64,000 bases of DNA from Scytonema hofmannii PCC 7110 (GCF_000346485.2 NZ_KQ976354.1:11414197-11478196), one strand, 5' to 3'; positions 25,469 through 34,421 are shown, counted from the stretch's first letter. Made by a program: numbers and translations. Notes: generated by a model from the sequence alone, not told the origin.

Positions 25469-26425
25469 ATGAAAACAGATGGGAATGCTCTATTAACGAG
25501 TTGCACGTCCAGTGATACTTTCATAAGTATAGATACGCGACTCGAACAGCTAGCAACACAATCGCAACAGCACGTTCCTCAGTCCCAAGAGCGTCAATTG
25601 ACACTCTCTCGACTCGTTGATGAAATAATGCGATCGCGCAAAGTTGCTCGTCCGCCTGTTGCTCAACCTCTATTTGGGGTATACAAGGAAATTTACGAGC
25701 AGGTACGACAAGAACTTTTGTATAATATTAATGAGGAATTGGATAATTATGACCCTACACTCTGTTCCATAAGAGGGTGGCTTGCATATCTACGAGATCG
25801 GGCTTTTAAAAAAATCCTAGATGATAATCGGCTTAAGAGTTTAGCAATAGAAGCCCAACGGCATCCACCTAACAATAAATTACGGCAGTATGGTTTAGGA
25901 GAACTGGTTGAGGCCATTCGGCTATCAGGTAGGCTTGCTCACCCGCATCAAAAAACGTTCTCATCTCCTCAGTTTTATGAACTGCTTTATGATGAAGCCG
26001 TTAATAAAACTTTAGCCTATGTTTGCCGAAAAATTGATAATTATGACCCAGAACGAGGTAACAAAAAATTTATGAACTGGGTTAATTTCCGACTCGATAG
26101 GGTCATTATAGAATTATCTCGTGAATTCAACGATCCTAATGTCAGACAATTACCGTCGATTTCCGAGCTAGAGACGATAGTAAAACAAGAAGAACTGCCT
26201 TCATTATTTGACATTATTCGTGAAAAAATAGAAGAAGATGCTGAAAACCTTTTTAAGCAGGCATATATTAGAAGTAGACCAGATGCCACTTTTCAAGCCA
26301 TAGCATTGGCAAGATTTTCGGGCAAAACTTGGGAAGAAGTTTCAGCAGAATTTAAAATTTCAGTATCAACCTTAAGCGTTTTCTTTTTACGTTGTTGCGA
26401 AAAATTTCGCTCCCAGTTCTGGTAA
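25469..26425 (+). CDS. Sigma-70-like factor with internally duplicated N-terminal unit
   Basis: 318 residues. Residues 24-119 and 121-218 are tandem copies of one unit: each begins RLxxLAxxxQxHxP, continues LVxxIxxS and ends with DNYDP followed by a Trp-containing helix. The second copy (YVCRKIDNYDPERGNKKFMNWVNFRLDRVI) looks like sigma region 2 of ECF-type factors, where such helices bind core polymerase and the -10 element. The last 50 residues (ALARFSGKTWEEVSAEFKISVSTLSVFFLRCCEKFRS, a helix-turn-helix) look like region 4. It sits in the exoprotein cluster and 36 bp before a DUF1822 gene, a pairing I know from other cyanobacteria. Specificity for the motif A-F is an inference. Confidence 0.75.
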   Translation: MKTDGNALLTSCTSSDTFISIDTRLEQLATQSQQHVPQSQERQLTLSRLVDEIMRSRKVARPPVAQPLFGVYKEIYEQVRQELLYNINEELDNYDPTLCSIRGWLAYLRDRAFKKILDDNRLKSLAIEAQRHPPNNKLRQYGLGELVEAIRLSGRLAHPHQKTFSSPQFYELLYDEAVNKTLAYVCRKIDNYDPERGNKKFMNWVNFRLDRVIIELSREFNDPNVRQLPSISELETIVKQEELPSLFDIIREKIEEDAENLFKQAYIRSRPDATFQAIALARFSGKTWEEVSAEFKISVSTLSVFFLRCCEKFRSQFW

Positions 26426-26461
26426 TGCAGACAAGAATTTCAGAGTTCTTTCAATCGTACA

Positions 26462-27400
26462 ATGTCAGAATTTATACTCGATGAATCATTGATTAATTCC
26501 AGACTTGAACCTTGGACTTTCACAGTGCCGCTAGCTTTGAAAGCTCATTCGCAAGCGGAACAATTTCGACTTTATCAATCCAATCCTGACAAAGGTAAAC
26601 AGGTATATCTTAACACACTAGCAATATACGCAGTCAATATTTATTTACAAAGCAGGGGATTTGAAACAGACTGGGAGAAAAGCTACAGTTTTAACCCCGC
26701 AATGCAAACGCTGATGGATGTAGCCGATCTAATGGTGAAAAATTATGGCAAGTTGGAGTGTAGACCTGTATTACCAAAGACAGAGGTTGTTTACATTCCC
26801 GCAGAAGTTTTCTCAGAAAGAATTGGCTATGTTGCTGTGCAGCTAAATGAATCGTTACGAGAAGCAACAGTGCTCGGATTTGCCGACAAAGTAGTACAGT
26901 CAGAGTTACCTATAAGCCAATTGCGATCGCTGAATGAATTGCCAGAATACCTAAATAACATTATATCTACAGTCAATCTCAGCCAATGGTATGAAGGGAT
27001 TTTTGAAGCTGGTTGGCAAGCAGTGGAAGCTATTTTGGGTACAAAACCTACTCAGCTAGGTTTTAGCTTTAGAAGCCTTACCCAATCAGATATGAGGCGT
27101 TGTAAGCTGATAGAGTTGGGAAACCCGGAACAAGCGGTGGTGATGATTGTCACCGTTACTGAAAAATCTCAAAGCGAAATTGACATTGCCGTGGAAGTCC
27201 AGCCCTCCGAAGCCCAAACCTATCTTCCTACCAATCTACAGTTGATGGTGTTGAATGAGGAGGGAGAAGTGGTCATGGATATTCAAGCGGGAAGCGACAA
27301 CAAGACGATTGAATTGGAGTTTAGCGGACAATTAGGAGACAGTTTTGGTGTCAAAGTCACTCTGGGTGATGTCAGTGTCATTGAAAATTTTGTTATTTAA
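26462..27400 (+). CDS. DUF1822 family protein
   Basis: 312 residues. The features KGKQVYLNTLAIYAVNIYLQSRGFETDW and MDVADLMVKNYGKLECRPV (residues about 41-105) are diagnostic of DUF1822, a cyanobacterial family of unknown function. The C-terminal 90 residues look like a beta-sandwich (IDIAVEVQPSEAQTYLPTNLQLMVLN). No signal peptide. It follows the sigma-like gene by 36 bp, so they are probably one operon. A role as a partner or antagonist of the sigma factor is plausible but unproven. Confidence 0.88.
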   Translation: MSEFILDESLINSRLEPWTFTVPLALKAHSQAEQFRLYQSNPDKGKQVYLNTLAIYAVNIYLQSRGFETDWEKSYSFNPAMQTLMDVADLMVKNYGKLECRPVLPKTEVVYIPAEVFSERIGYVAVQLNESLREATVLGFADKVVQSELPISQLRSLNELPEYLNNIISTVNLSQWYEGIFEAGWQAVEAILGTKPTQLGFSFRSLTQSDMRRCKLIELGNPEQAVVMIVTVTEKSQSEIDIAVEVQPSEAQTYLPTNLQLMVLNEEGEVVMDIQAGSDNKTIELEFSGQLGDSFGVKVTLGDVSVIENFVI

Positions 27401-27476
27401 GCAGCAGTGGTATTGTGCTTGAGTCGTGATATTAAATCTGTATTTACTGTTCTTTGACAGAAATTCATATTTGAGA

Positions 27477-27516
27477 TTTTGCAGAAAACTATAGCTTTTT
27501 GACTTGAGTTATAGAC
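27477..27516 (+). promoter_or_regulatory. Exoprotein promoter-like motif, copy C
   Basis: TTTTGCAGAAAAC, 14 nt, TTGAGTTATAGAC; 64 nt before the RTX gene at 27581. Confidence 0.75.
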
Positions 27517-27580
27517 AGGAAGACACAGAGGAAGATTCTTGTGAACTTCAAATTCAACTCAAAATTTAGGAGCATCTCAA

Positions 27581-28105
27581 ATGACGACTGAATACTATAC
27601 TGGCACTTCTGGAGACGACTACTTCAATTACACAGGTCCTAATAACCTCTATGCACAAGGTTTGGGAGGTAACGATTTTATTTGGGGAAATAATGGACGT
27701 GACATCATATATGGGAATGAAGGCAACGACACTCTCAAAGGCTATCTTGGTGATGACCTCCTCTACGGTGGAGCAGGTGATGACATCCTCAATGGTTTTG
27801 GCAGCGGTGTTGAATACGACGACCTTTACGGTGGCGAAGGCGCAGATACCTTCGTGCTTGGCGATGCCTCTGGAGCTTTCTACAAAGGAGCGGGCAATTC
27901 ATTGGGCTACGCGGCAATTTGGGATTTTGACTGGACTCAAGGCGATAAAATTCAAGTCTTCGGCAGTGCAAATGACTATACCCTTAAGTCTTATCCCAAT
28001 ATAGGTGATTCAGGTGTAGTTGATATTTACTATAAAGGAGACCGAATTGGTCTTGTGAACAACACTGCTAATGTCATCATTTCTCAAGATTTTATCTTTG
28101 TCTAA
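27581..28105 (+). CDS. Short RTX-type protein, 174 aa
   Basis: Residues 5-90 hold RTX repeats (GLGGNDFIWGNNGRDIIYGNEGNDTLKG), followed by GADTFVLGDASG and a capping region with DFDWTQGDKIQVFGSANDYTL and ISQDFIFV, closely similar to the end of the 20064 protein. No signal peptide. Motif copy C upstream. Confidence 0.88.
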   Translation: MTTEYYTGTSGDDYFNYTGPNNLYAQGLGGNDFIWGNNGRDIIYGNEGNDTLKGYLGDDLLYGGAGDDILNGFGSGVEYDDLYGGEGADTFVLGDASGAFYKGAGNSLGYAAIWDFDWTQGDKIQVFGSANDYTLKSYPNIGDSGVVDIYYKGDRIGLVNNTANVIISQDFIFV

Positions 28106-28139
28106 AAGTCATTGTAAAATTTAGATCGTGACTGACTCC

Positions 28140-29807
28140 TTAAGAAACAGTCGCCCACTCGATCATTGCTTGTGTCAATCCCTCCAAGGTATATTCTCTT
28201 GCTTCTATATCCACGCGTCCAAATAAAGAACGACAAGTTTTGGAGGTTTGAGGACCAATAGAAGCAATACAAACATTCTCTAGAGATTGTGCGATCGGCT
28301 GGGGGCTTGACACTTCTCGTATCATCAATGAAGAATCTTCTTGAGAATTCTTAGAGAACACCTTTTGTATCAGTTGATAAAAAAATTGTACGGTTTTAGA
28401 ACTGGTAAAGGTAATAACATCCACACTTCCATTTTGAAGTGCTAACTCTGCTGAGGGCGGTACATCTTCCGGACAGCGAGATTGATAAGCCGCCACTTCT
28501 ACAACAAGTGCGCCTTTTGCAGTGAATTCCTGCATTAAAATTTCCCGTCCACCGTTTTCTACTCTAGGGAATAAAACTTTTTTATCCGTGAGTTCTTCAG
28601 GAAAGTTTTCTACCAAAGAATCTGCAACAAAGTTGGGGGGGATAAAATCTGCTTGGAGACACCGTTGTTTGAGGCTTTGGGCTGTCTTTTCTCCAACAAC
28701 AGCAATTTTGATACCAGATAAAGTCCGAGCATCTTTACCTTGAGCAAACAACCGTTCAAAAAAGTAGTCTACACCATTGGTAGAAGTAAGAATCAACCAC
28801 TGAAAGCTAGATATCTGTGAAATAGCATTATCCAAACCTTCCCAACTTGACGGCGGAACAATTTCTATGGTTGGCATTTCAATCACAGTTGCACCCTGTG
28901 AGGCGAGAGCTTGTGTAAATTGGCTTGACTGTCCGGCGGCGCGTGTCACAAGAACGGTTTTACCTGTGAGGGGAAGAGAGGGGGAGTGGGGGATGGGGAG
29001 AGGGGGGGATGGGGGGAGGTTTGCGTGCATAGTTTCGAGATGTGGGGTTGTGGAGAATGAAAACTCCTCTACAGATATTCTCTCAGGTTGCAAGTACTGG
29101 CGCAGCCCTACGACTTGCCCAATAACGATAACAGCTGGTGAAAGCGAGACACCAGATGTTTGCTCAAGTATATTTTCTAACGTACCTACCCAAATTTGTT
29201 GTTGGGGAGTTGCTGCTCGTTTGATAATGGCAATCGGTGTTGAACGCGATCGCCCTTGCTGCACAAGTCGGTGTATAATTTCACCTAGATGCTGACTGCC
29301 CATCAAAATCACAAGCGTCTCCAAGCGTGATAAAGCTTCCCAGTCTAAAGCATCTGGTTCGTGAGCTGTCAAAACAGCAAAACATCGGCTCATGACTGGA
29401 TCTGTGAGAGGTATTCCAGCAAATAAAGGGGCTGCTAGGGCGGAGGATATTCCCGGTATCACTTCAAAAGCACAATCAGCTGCTTTTAACGCTTCAATTT
29501 CAGAAGTACAGCGACCAAAAATAAAAGGATCGCCGGACTTAAGACGCATCACTTTTCGTCCCATTTGGCAATACTTCACAAGTAAGTTGTTAATTTCGGT
29601 TTGAGGTGTACTGGGTTGACCGCCTCGTTTTCCCACATTGACTTGCAAGCAGTTTGGTGGTAAGTGTTGCAGTAACTCTGTATCTACGAGAGCATCATAG
29701 ATCAATACTTCAGCGATCAATAAAAGTTTGTAGGCTTGGACTGTTAGGTATGCAATATTTCCAGGTCCAGCACCGACAAGATAGACTTTCCCTTTTGGTT
29801 TATTCAT
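28140..29807 (-). CDS. cobA-hemD: CobA-HemD fusion: uroporphyrinogen-III methyltransferase / synthase
   Basis: 555 residues. The first 245 are the SAM uroporphyrinogen-III C-methyltransferase domain (VYLVGAGPGNIAYLTVQA, VGKRGGQPSTPQ, RLKSGDPFIFGR, PGISSALAAPLFAGIPLT), which makes precorrin-2 for sirohaem and B12. Residues about 279-555 are uroporphyrinogen-III synthase (GKTVLVTRAAGQSSQFTQAL, ILTSTNGVDYFFERL, ITFTSSKTVQFFYQL). This fusion supplies and diverts the substrate in one protein. The linker (NLPPSPPLPIPHSPSLPLT) is encoded by a G-rich tandem repeat at 28969-29020, an in-frame repeat insertion. Confidence 0.92.
   Translation of the reverse strand: MNKPKGKVYLVGAGPGNIAYLTVQAYKLLLIAEVLIYDALVDTELLQHLPPNCLQVNVGKRGGQPSTPQTEINNLLVKYCQMGRKVMRLKSGDPFIFGRCTSEIEALKAADCAFEVIPGISSALAAPLFAGIPLTDPVMSRCFAVLTAHEPDALDWEALSRLETLVILMGSQHLGEIIHRLVQQGRSRSTPIAIIKRAATPQQQIWVGTLENILEQTSGVSLSPAVIVIGQVVGLRQYLQPERISVEEFSFSTTPHLETMHANLPPSPPLPIPHSPSLPLTGKTVLVTRAAGQSSQFTQALASQGATVIEMPTIEIVPPSSWEGLDNAISQISSFQWLILTSTNGVDYFFERLFAQGKDARTLSGIKIAVVGEKTAQSLKQRCLQADFIPPNFVADSLVENFPEELTDKKVLFPRVENGGREILMQEFTAKGALVVEVAAYQSRCPEDVPPSAELALQNGSVDVITFTSSKTVQFFYQLIQKVFSKNSQEDSSLMIREVSSPQPIAQSLENVCIASIGPQTSKTCRSLFGRVDIEAREYTLEGLTQAMIEWATVS
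28969..29020. repeat. G-rich short tandem repeat inside cobA-hemD
   Basis: Units such as GGGGATGGGGAGAGG; encodes the Pro/Ser linker between the two domains. Closely similar to the repeat at 53451-53483 in pabB. Confidence 0.8.
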
Positions 29808-29831
29808 GAGTCTTACAACTTTTATATTCTG

Positions 29832-29904
29832 AACCGCAGATGGACGCAGACGGACGCTGATACTGTTCTGTTCTATCTGCGTTTGTCCGCGTCCATCTGC
29901 GGTT
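29832..29904. repeat. Long imperfect hairpin with AACCGCAGATGGACGC arms
   Basis: Left arm starts AACCGCAGATGGACGC and right arm ends GCGTCCATCTGCGGTT, 26-bp arms with a few mismatches and a 21-nt loop. A typical dispersed cyanobacterial palindrome; it fills the gap between two genes and abuts the TPR gene stop. Confidence 0.8.
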
Positions 29905-29905
29905 A

Positions 29906-30364
29906 TTATTTCTTGAGTTTTTCAAGAACACGATTGACTTCTTCTAATTTTTGCGATTGACGCTGTGCTTGGAGTAAGTCTCTTGCTTGTTGCAGTGTAG
30001 TAATTGCTGACTCTTTTCTTTCTAGTCGCATCAAAGCATTGGACAGACGCAAATAAGCATCGACTTTTTTTGGTGCGCGGTTAATGACATCTTGAAATTG
30101 TTGGGTTGCTTCTTCTACTTTACCTTGCTGCATTAAAGTATCGCCTAAAAGCAGGTGAACGACATCATTTGTTGAATTTATAGCAATGACTTGGCGAAAA
30201 GCTGCTTCTGCATTTTTGTAATCCTCTTGCTGGTAAAGCGTCACTCCTTTCTGGAAAAGGTTGGAAGTAATTAAAGTTTTCCAAGAAAAATAACCGAGAA
30301 GTGCAAGACTAGAAACAACGACAACTACAGCAAAGACAGAACTAGGTTGAAAAGTATCAAACAT
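29906..30364 (-). CDS. Membrane-anchored TPR protein, 152 aa
   Basis: An N-terminal membrane segment (VFAVVVVVSSLALLGYFSW) followed by about three tetratricopeptide repeats (GVTLYQQEDYKNAEAAFRQV, HLLLGDTLMQQGKVEEATQQF, AYLRLSNALMRLERKESAI). Probably a scaffold facing one side of the membrane. Partner unknown. Confidence 0.85.
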   Translation of the reverse strand: MFDTFQPSSVFAVVVVVSSLALLGYFSWKTLITSNLFQKGVTLYQQEDYKNAEAAFRQVIAINSTNDVVHLLLGDTLMQQGKVEEATQQFQDVINRAPKKVDAYLRLSNALMRLERKESAITTLQQARDLLQAQRQSQKLEEVNRVLEKLKK

Positions 30365-30401
30365 TATCTTATTCCTAAAGGAAAAATACGCTTTCTTAAA
30401 A

Positions 30402-31004
30402 CTAACTTTCTTCCAATCCCAAGCTGAGAATTCCTAAAATTTTACTAACTTGGTTCAAAAAATATTCATTTAAATCAATTTCTATGGTTGTTTCTTTTAA
30501 CTGCATAAACTTCCAACTACTTCCAGTCGTGACAGCACCAAGTATTTGAGAAACCTGTTTGCCTTTTTTCTGGTTAAAAATCTGAGATGCAATCATTTCT
30601 GCCATACACTGTCCTAAACCCGATTCAATATTCTCGTTTTTGGCTTCTACTACTGTAATAACTGGTGATGTAATCACTAATTGTTCCGGAGAACGACTGA
30701 TAAGAAAATCACAAAAACCATTTAAACCTTTTTCTACATCAACAGTAAAATCTTTACCTGAAAATAAACTTACTTTTTGAGGGTATAGTCGCTTTAATTC
30801 TAATAAAATTGGCGCAATAATCATTTCTGAACGTGATTTTTCTGAATTAATTGCTAAGGCTATTGGTGTATTGAAGCGAAGAGTTTCAGCTAAGTAGTCG
30901 CTGTAACTAACATCTGGAACATCTTCAAATTTACCGACTTTTTCTACTAAAGTAATCTTAAAAGTTTCTCGAATGGATTCAATATCAAACTGGCTGTAAG
31001 GCAT
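30402..31004 (-). CDS. PD-(D/E)XK nuclease-like hypothetical protein
   Basis: 200 residues. LNGFCDFLISRSPE followed by ITVVEAKNENIESGLGQCMAEM has the D...ExK arrangement of the PD-(D/E)XK nuclease fold, with Lys in EAK and a helix that often packs against the active site. Many cyanobacteria carry such single-domain proteins of unknown function. No restriction or repair partner is adjacent. The assignment rests on motif reading only. Confidence 0.65.
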   Translation of the reverse strand: MPYSQFDIESIRETFKITLVEKVGKFEDVPDVSYSDYLAETLRFNTPIALAINSEKSRSEMIIAPILLELKRLYPQKVSLFSGKDFTVDVEKGLNGFCDFLISRSPEQLVITSPVITVVEAKNENIESGLGQCMAEMIASQIFNQKKGKQVSQILGAVTTGSSWKFMQLKETTIEIDLNEYFLNQVSKILGILSLGLEES

Positions 31005-31071
31005 AGTCTTATCCTTTTATTTTAAAAATAAGTAGAAAGACATCATTATCAAATGTAAAATAGACCGCTTC

Positions 31072-31104
31072 AGAAACCCGGTTTCTCCAAGAAACCGGGT
31101 TTCT
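31072..31104. repeat. 15-bp perfect palindrome AGAAACCCGGTTTCT
   Basis: AGAAACCCGGTTTCT, 3-nt loop CCA, AGAAACCGGGTTTCT. Followed by a GGTCACT heptamer repeat; may terminate the phytyltransferase operon from the other side, but no strong T-run. Confidence 0.75.
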
Positions 31105-31126
31105 AGATTTTGGTCACTGGTCACTG

Positions 31127-32053
31127 TTATACTGCTAAAAGGCAAGCAATGGGAAAAATTAAATATTCCACGAAAAACAGCTTCCAAATAAACTGATAAA
31201 ATCGAGCAATATCGCTTTTCTCCTGCAAGTTAACTTTTTGACTACGCCACCACGTCCAAACTAAAGCAACTAATTGTGTCAGAATTAGGAATATCGAGTT
31301 CACTTCTGCTAGCTTAAACAAACCTACCAAAATCATTCCCGTATAACAAAGAGTTAACACCCAAAGGGCAAGCTGAAAAACTGTTTGTTTTCCAAGTTTG
31401 ATGGTGAAAGTTTTAATGTTGTACAGAAGGTCTCCTTCAATATCGGGAATGTCTTTAAAGATTGCGATCGCAAAAGCAAAAACCAAAATAAACATTGTCA
31501 AAACCCAAACTTTAGAAGGAATAAACTGATTTCTTTGAAAAACCCAACTAAAGTGCAAAAACAGCCCTAAGTTCACTATTGCCCCACGTACCGAAAAAAT
31601 GCAAAGGGCAGCCCAAAATGGAAATTGCTTTAAACGGATTGGTGGTAAAGAGTAAGCAGTACCAATTACTAAACTAACAGCCACGACCCCAAACAAAAAT
31701 AGTCCTTGCACACCAGCCAAAAACAGTGCCAAAATACCAGTTATGCCGACAATCCACTTGCCTGTTTGCATGGAAAATTCTCCAGCAGCAATAGGCAAAT
31801 GGGGCTTATTAATCTTATCAATTGCCACATCTTCGAGTTGATTCAAGCCCACAATATAAACATTGCCACACAGACAAGCAATCCATGTTCCGATCAGGGG
31901 GAGTGGGGAGTAGTGAGTGGTGAGTGGGGAAATTGCGATGAGATATAAACCTAAAACACTTAAACTTGTACCAATAATCGTGTGAGGACGTGAAAACTTC
32001 CAAAAACTGTAAAGCCAGCTGTCCTTAAACCTTCGTTGCGAAATCTGATTCAT
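31127..32053 (-). CDS. hpt: Homogentisate phytyltransferase (UbiA family)
   Basis: 308 residues, polytopic. The first Asp-rich motif is in NQLEDVAIDKINKPHLPIAAG and the second in KDIPDIEGD, which bind the Mg-diphosphate of phytyl-PP. These sequences match the cyanobacterial/plastid homogentisate phytyltransferase, committing step of tocopherol (vitamin E) synthesis. The loop ISPLTTHYSPLPLI near residue 48 is encoded by a GGGGAGTGGTGAG repeat at 31896-31930, an in-frame insertion. The gene follows the tocopherol methyltransferase gene by 45 bp, an apparent two-gene operon. Confidence 0.9.
   Translation of the reverse strand: MNQISQRRFKDSWLYSFWKFSRPHTIIGTSLSVLGLYLIAISPLTTHYSPLPLIGTWIACLCGNVYIVGLNQLEDVAIDKINKPHLPIAAGEFSMQTGKWIVGITGILALFLAGVQGLFLFGVVAVSLVIGTAYSLPPIRLKQFPFWAALCIFSVRGAIVNLGLFLHFSWVFQRNQFIPSKVWVLTMFILVFAFAIAIFKDIPDIEGDLLYNIKTFTIKLGKQTVFQLALWVLTLCYTGMILVGLFKLAEVNSIFLILTQLVALVWTWWRSQKVNLQEKSDIARFYQFIWKLFFVEYLIFPIACLLAV
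31896..31930. repeat. GAGTGGGGAGTAGTGAGTGG repeat inside hpt
   Basis: Short tandem repeat read in frame, giving SPLTTHYSPLPL. The same type of repeat is usual in spacers of these genomes. Confidence 0.75.
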
Positions 32054-32098
32054 AAACCTCCTCTCTCTGTGTCCTCCTTAGCCCAAGAGTGCAGTTCG

Positions 32099-32941
32099 TT
32101 ATTTCGTTCCACACAATAACCCAAATCGAACTAACCCACGTTCGTAACCCCGGCGCATTAAACCTAAAGACAGTGCAGCTTGGATTGTAGTCCAACCCGA
32201 AAGTAGCAAACCCCAAATTGCCTTTGGCGAAAACGCCGAATCAATCACCACATCCCAAAATGGCGCAACAGCCTTTGACCAATCAGCAGTACGAATATTT
32301 TGCAAACCGAGTTGACGGGCAATAGTCTCATACTCTGGTAAAGAAATGACATAGGGCAAGCAGTAAACTCGATAAATTTCTGCCAAATGGTTTTCCTCGT
32401 CTACTGTGAGTGGTGAATTGTCAATAGGTCGATGACACCAAGTCACCATAATTAACATTCCACCAGGTTTTAGTACCCGATAGCACTCCTGTATAAACTT
32501 AGTTTTATCAGGCATGTGCTCGCCGCTTTCCAATGCCCAAACCAAATCAAAGGAATTGTCACCAAAAGGCATTGCTTGAGCATCTGCGACTTGAAAATGA
32601 GCCTGAGACCCCAAATTGAATTCTTGGGCGCGTTGTGTTGCTCTTGCTGCTTGCACAGGGCTTAAAGTGACTCCCGTAGCTTGAGCGTGGAATTTTTCTG
32701 CTAAATGTAGCGAACTTCCACCAATTCCACAACCTACATCTAGTATATTTTCAGCTTTTTGAACTCCAGCCCACTTCAGTAGTTCTTCAATTAAGTCAAT
32801 TTGTGCTTGACGGCGATCTTTTTTCACCCTGCCATCTGCACCATAGTAGCCGTGGTGCATATGTTCTCCCCATATTTGTTCCCACAACCCAGAGGAAGCA
32901 TCGTAAAACTGCTGAATTTGCTGGTAAAGTGTTGCACTCAT
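32099..32941 (-). CDS. Gamma-tocopherol-type methyltransferase
   Basis: 280 residues. SAM motif I ILDVGCGIGGSSLHLAEKF, then ATGVTLSPVQAARAT and FDLVWALESGEHMPDK, the signature of the tocopherol/MPBQ methyltransferase group. Without a C-terminal membrane anchor beyond the SGWTTIQAALSLGLMRRGY helix, it fits gamma-tocopherol methyltransferase better than MPBQ methyltransferase. Placement before homogentisate phytyltransferase supports a tocopherol role. It starts MSATLYQQIQQFYDASSGLWE. Confidence 0.85.
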   Translation of the reverse strand: MSATLYQQIQQFYDASSGLWEQIWGEHMHHGYYGADGRVKKDRRQAQIDLIEELLKWAGVQKAENILDVGCGIGGSSLHLAEKFHAQATGVTLSPVQAARATQRAQEFNLGSQAHFQVADAQAMPFGDNSFDLVWALESGEHMPDKTKFIQECYRVLKPGGMLIMVTWCHRPIDNSPLTVDEENHLAEIYRVYCLPYVISLPEYETIARQLGLQNIRTADWSKAVAPFWDVVIDSAFSPKAIWGLLLSGWTTIQAALSLGLMRRGYERGLVRFGLLCGTK

Positions 32942-33086
32942 GAAAAAAAGCTGTGATAAGACAAAAATTTAGACACATTCGTAGGCTACCATGTGTGTTT
33001 TTATTTAAATTAGAGTAATGTGTTTTTACATCTAGGTATGAGTGACTGAAGAAGTCTACGTATAATGTTTTAAATTTTACCTTTAT

Positions 33087-34421
33087 ATGACTGTTTCTCA
33101 AAAAGTTTGCTTAGGATTTCTAGCAGTCATCACTGTGGGGACTATCCTGCTGATGATGCCTTTTTCTACAAGCAGTGCTACTTGGAATGACCCAATTGTA
33201 GCCTTATTCACCTCAACTTCAGCAGTTTGTGTTACGGGTTTGGGAGTTGTTGATACGGGTACTTATTTCTCTTTTTGGGGTCAATTATTTATTGCGCTGT
33301 TAGTTCAGATTGGTGGTTTGGGCTACATGACAACCACGACCTTTCTGATTTTGTTAATTGGTCGTAGATTTGACTTGCGACAAAAAATTGCCATTCAACA
33401 AACTTTAGATAGACCAGGAATGCAGGGTAGCGCCCAAATTATTCGCTCCATCATTGCGACTACCTTGATTTTTGAAATCACTGGCATATTTTTGTTACTA
33501 CCTGCTTTTGTTCCAGATTTTGGATGGTCGCGAGGGCTTTGGATAGCTATCTTTCACAGTATTAATGGTTGGAACAATGCTGGTTTTAGTTTATTTTCAG
33601 ATAACTTAATCAAATATCAGTCATCCTTTTTAGTAGTGTGCGTAATGACTGGATTGCTAATTTTTGGTGGCATTGGTTATCAAGTAATTTTAGATACATA
33701 CATTTGGTTGCGCGAGACTCTACAGAAACGACAATTAAAACTGGTGTTTTCCTTAGATTTTAAAGTTGCAACTAGCACAACTGTCATTCTGTTAATTTTG
33801 GGAACAATTGCATTTTTCTTGGTAGAGTTAAAAAATCCAGCAACATTAGGCTCTCATAATCTTCGTGAAAAAATTTTATTAGCCTGGTTTCAATCAGCTA
33901 CAACTCGAACGGCTGGGTTTAATACCATTGATATAGGAAAAATGACAACGGCTGGGCTATTTATTACTATTGCATTGATGTTTATTGGTGCAAGCCCAGG
34001 TGGAACAGGAGGTGGCATAAAAACAACAACTTTGAGAGTGCTTACAAGTTGTACAAAAGCAATTCTTCAAGGCAAAGAAGAAGTATTACTGTATGAACGC
34101 AAGATAGCAGTTCCTTTAATTTTAAAGGCTGTTGGAGTTTTGATAGGTTCAGTGACTACTGTCATTATAGCTACAATACTTATTGCTATCACAGATCCAG
34201 AATTATCATTCATTCAACTTTTGTTTGAAGTTGTATCAGCTTTTGCCACTGTAGGACTTTCTACTGGAATTACAGGAAGCGTGTCTGCATCTGCAAAGTT
34301 GATACTTATAGTAGTTATGTATATAGGAAGAGTCGGTGTTTTGCTGTTTATGTCAGCAATACTTGGAGATCCACGCCCCACAAATATTCACTATCCTGAA
34401 GAAAACTTGCTTGTAGGGTAG
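33087..34421 (+). CDS. ktrB: KtrB/TrkH-type K+ (Na+-coupled) transporter subunit
   Basis: 444 residues with repeated membrane-pore-membrane units. Selectivity-loop glycines are seen in SAVCVTGLGVVDTG, NGWNNAGFSLF, TTRTAGFNTIDIG and FATVGLSTGITG, four pores as expected. A compact member without the two extra helices of TrkH, so KtrB. Followed by a KtrA-type regulator, together forming the salt-responsive K+ uptake system of cyanobacteria. Confidence 0.92.
   Translation: MTVSQKVCLGFLAVITVGTILLMMPFSTSSATWNDPIVALFTSTSAVCVTGLGVVDTGTYFSFWGQLFIALLVQIGGLGYMTTTTFLILLIGRRFDLRQKIAIQQTLDRPGMQGSAQIIRSIIATTLIFEITGIFLLLPAFVPDFGWSRGLWIAIFHSINGWNNAGFSLFSDNLIKYQSSFLVVCVMTGLLIFGGIGYQVILDTYIWLRETLQKRQLKLVFSLDFKVATSTTVILLILGTIAFFLVELKNPATLGSHNLREKILLAWFQSATTRTAGFNTIDIGKMTTAGLFITIALMFIGASPGGTGGGIKTTTLRVLTSCTKAILQGKEEVLLYERKIAVPLILKAVGVLIGSVTTVIIATILIAITDPELSFIQLLFEVVSAFATVGLSTGITGSVSASAKLILIVVMYIGRVGVLLFMSAILGDPRPTNIHYPEENLLVG

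Noticed and set aside
29832..29904. tRNA or structured RNA gene
   Set aside because: A simple long hairpin of a dispersed repeat type; no cloverleaf or CCA-proximal features.
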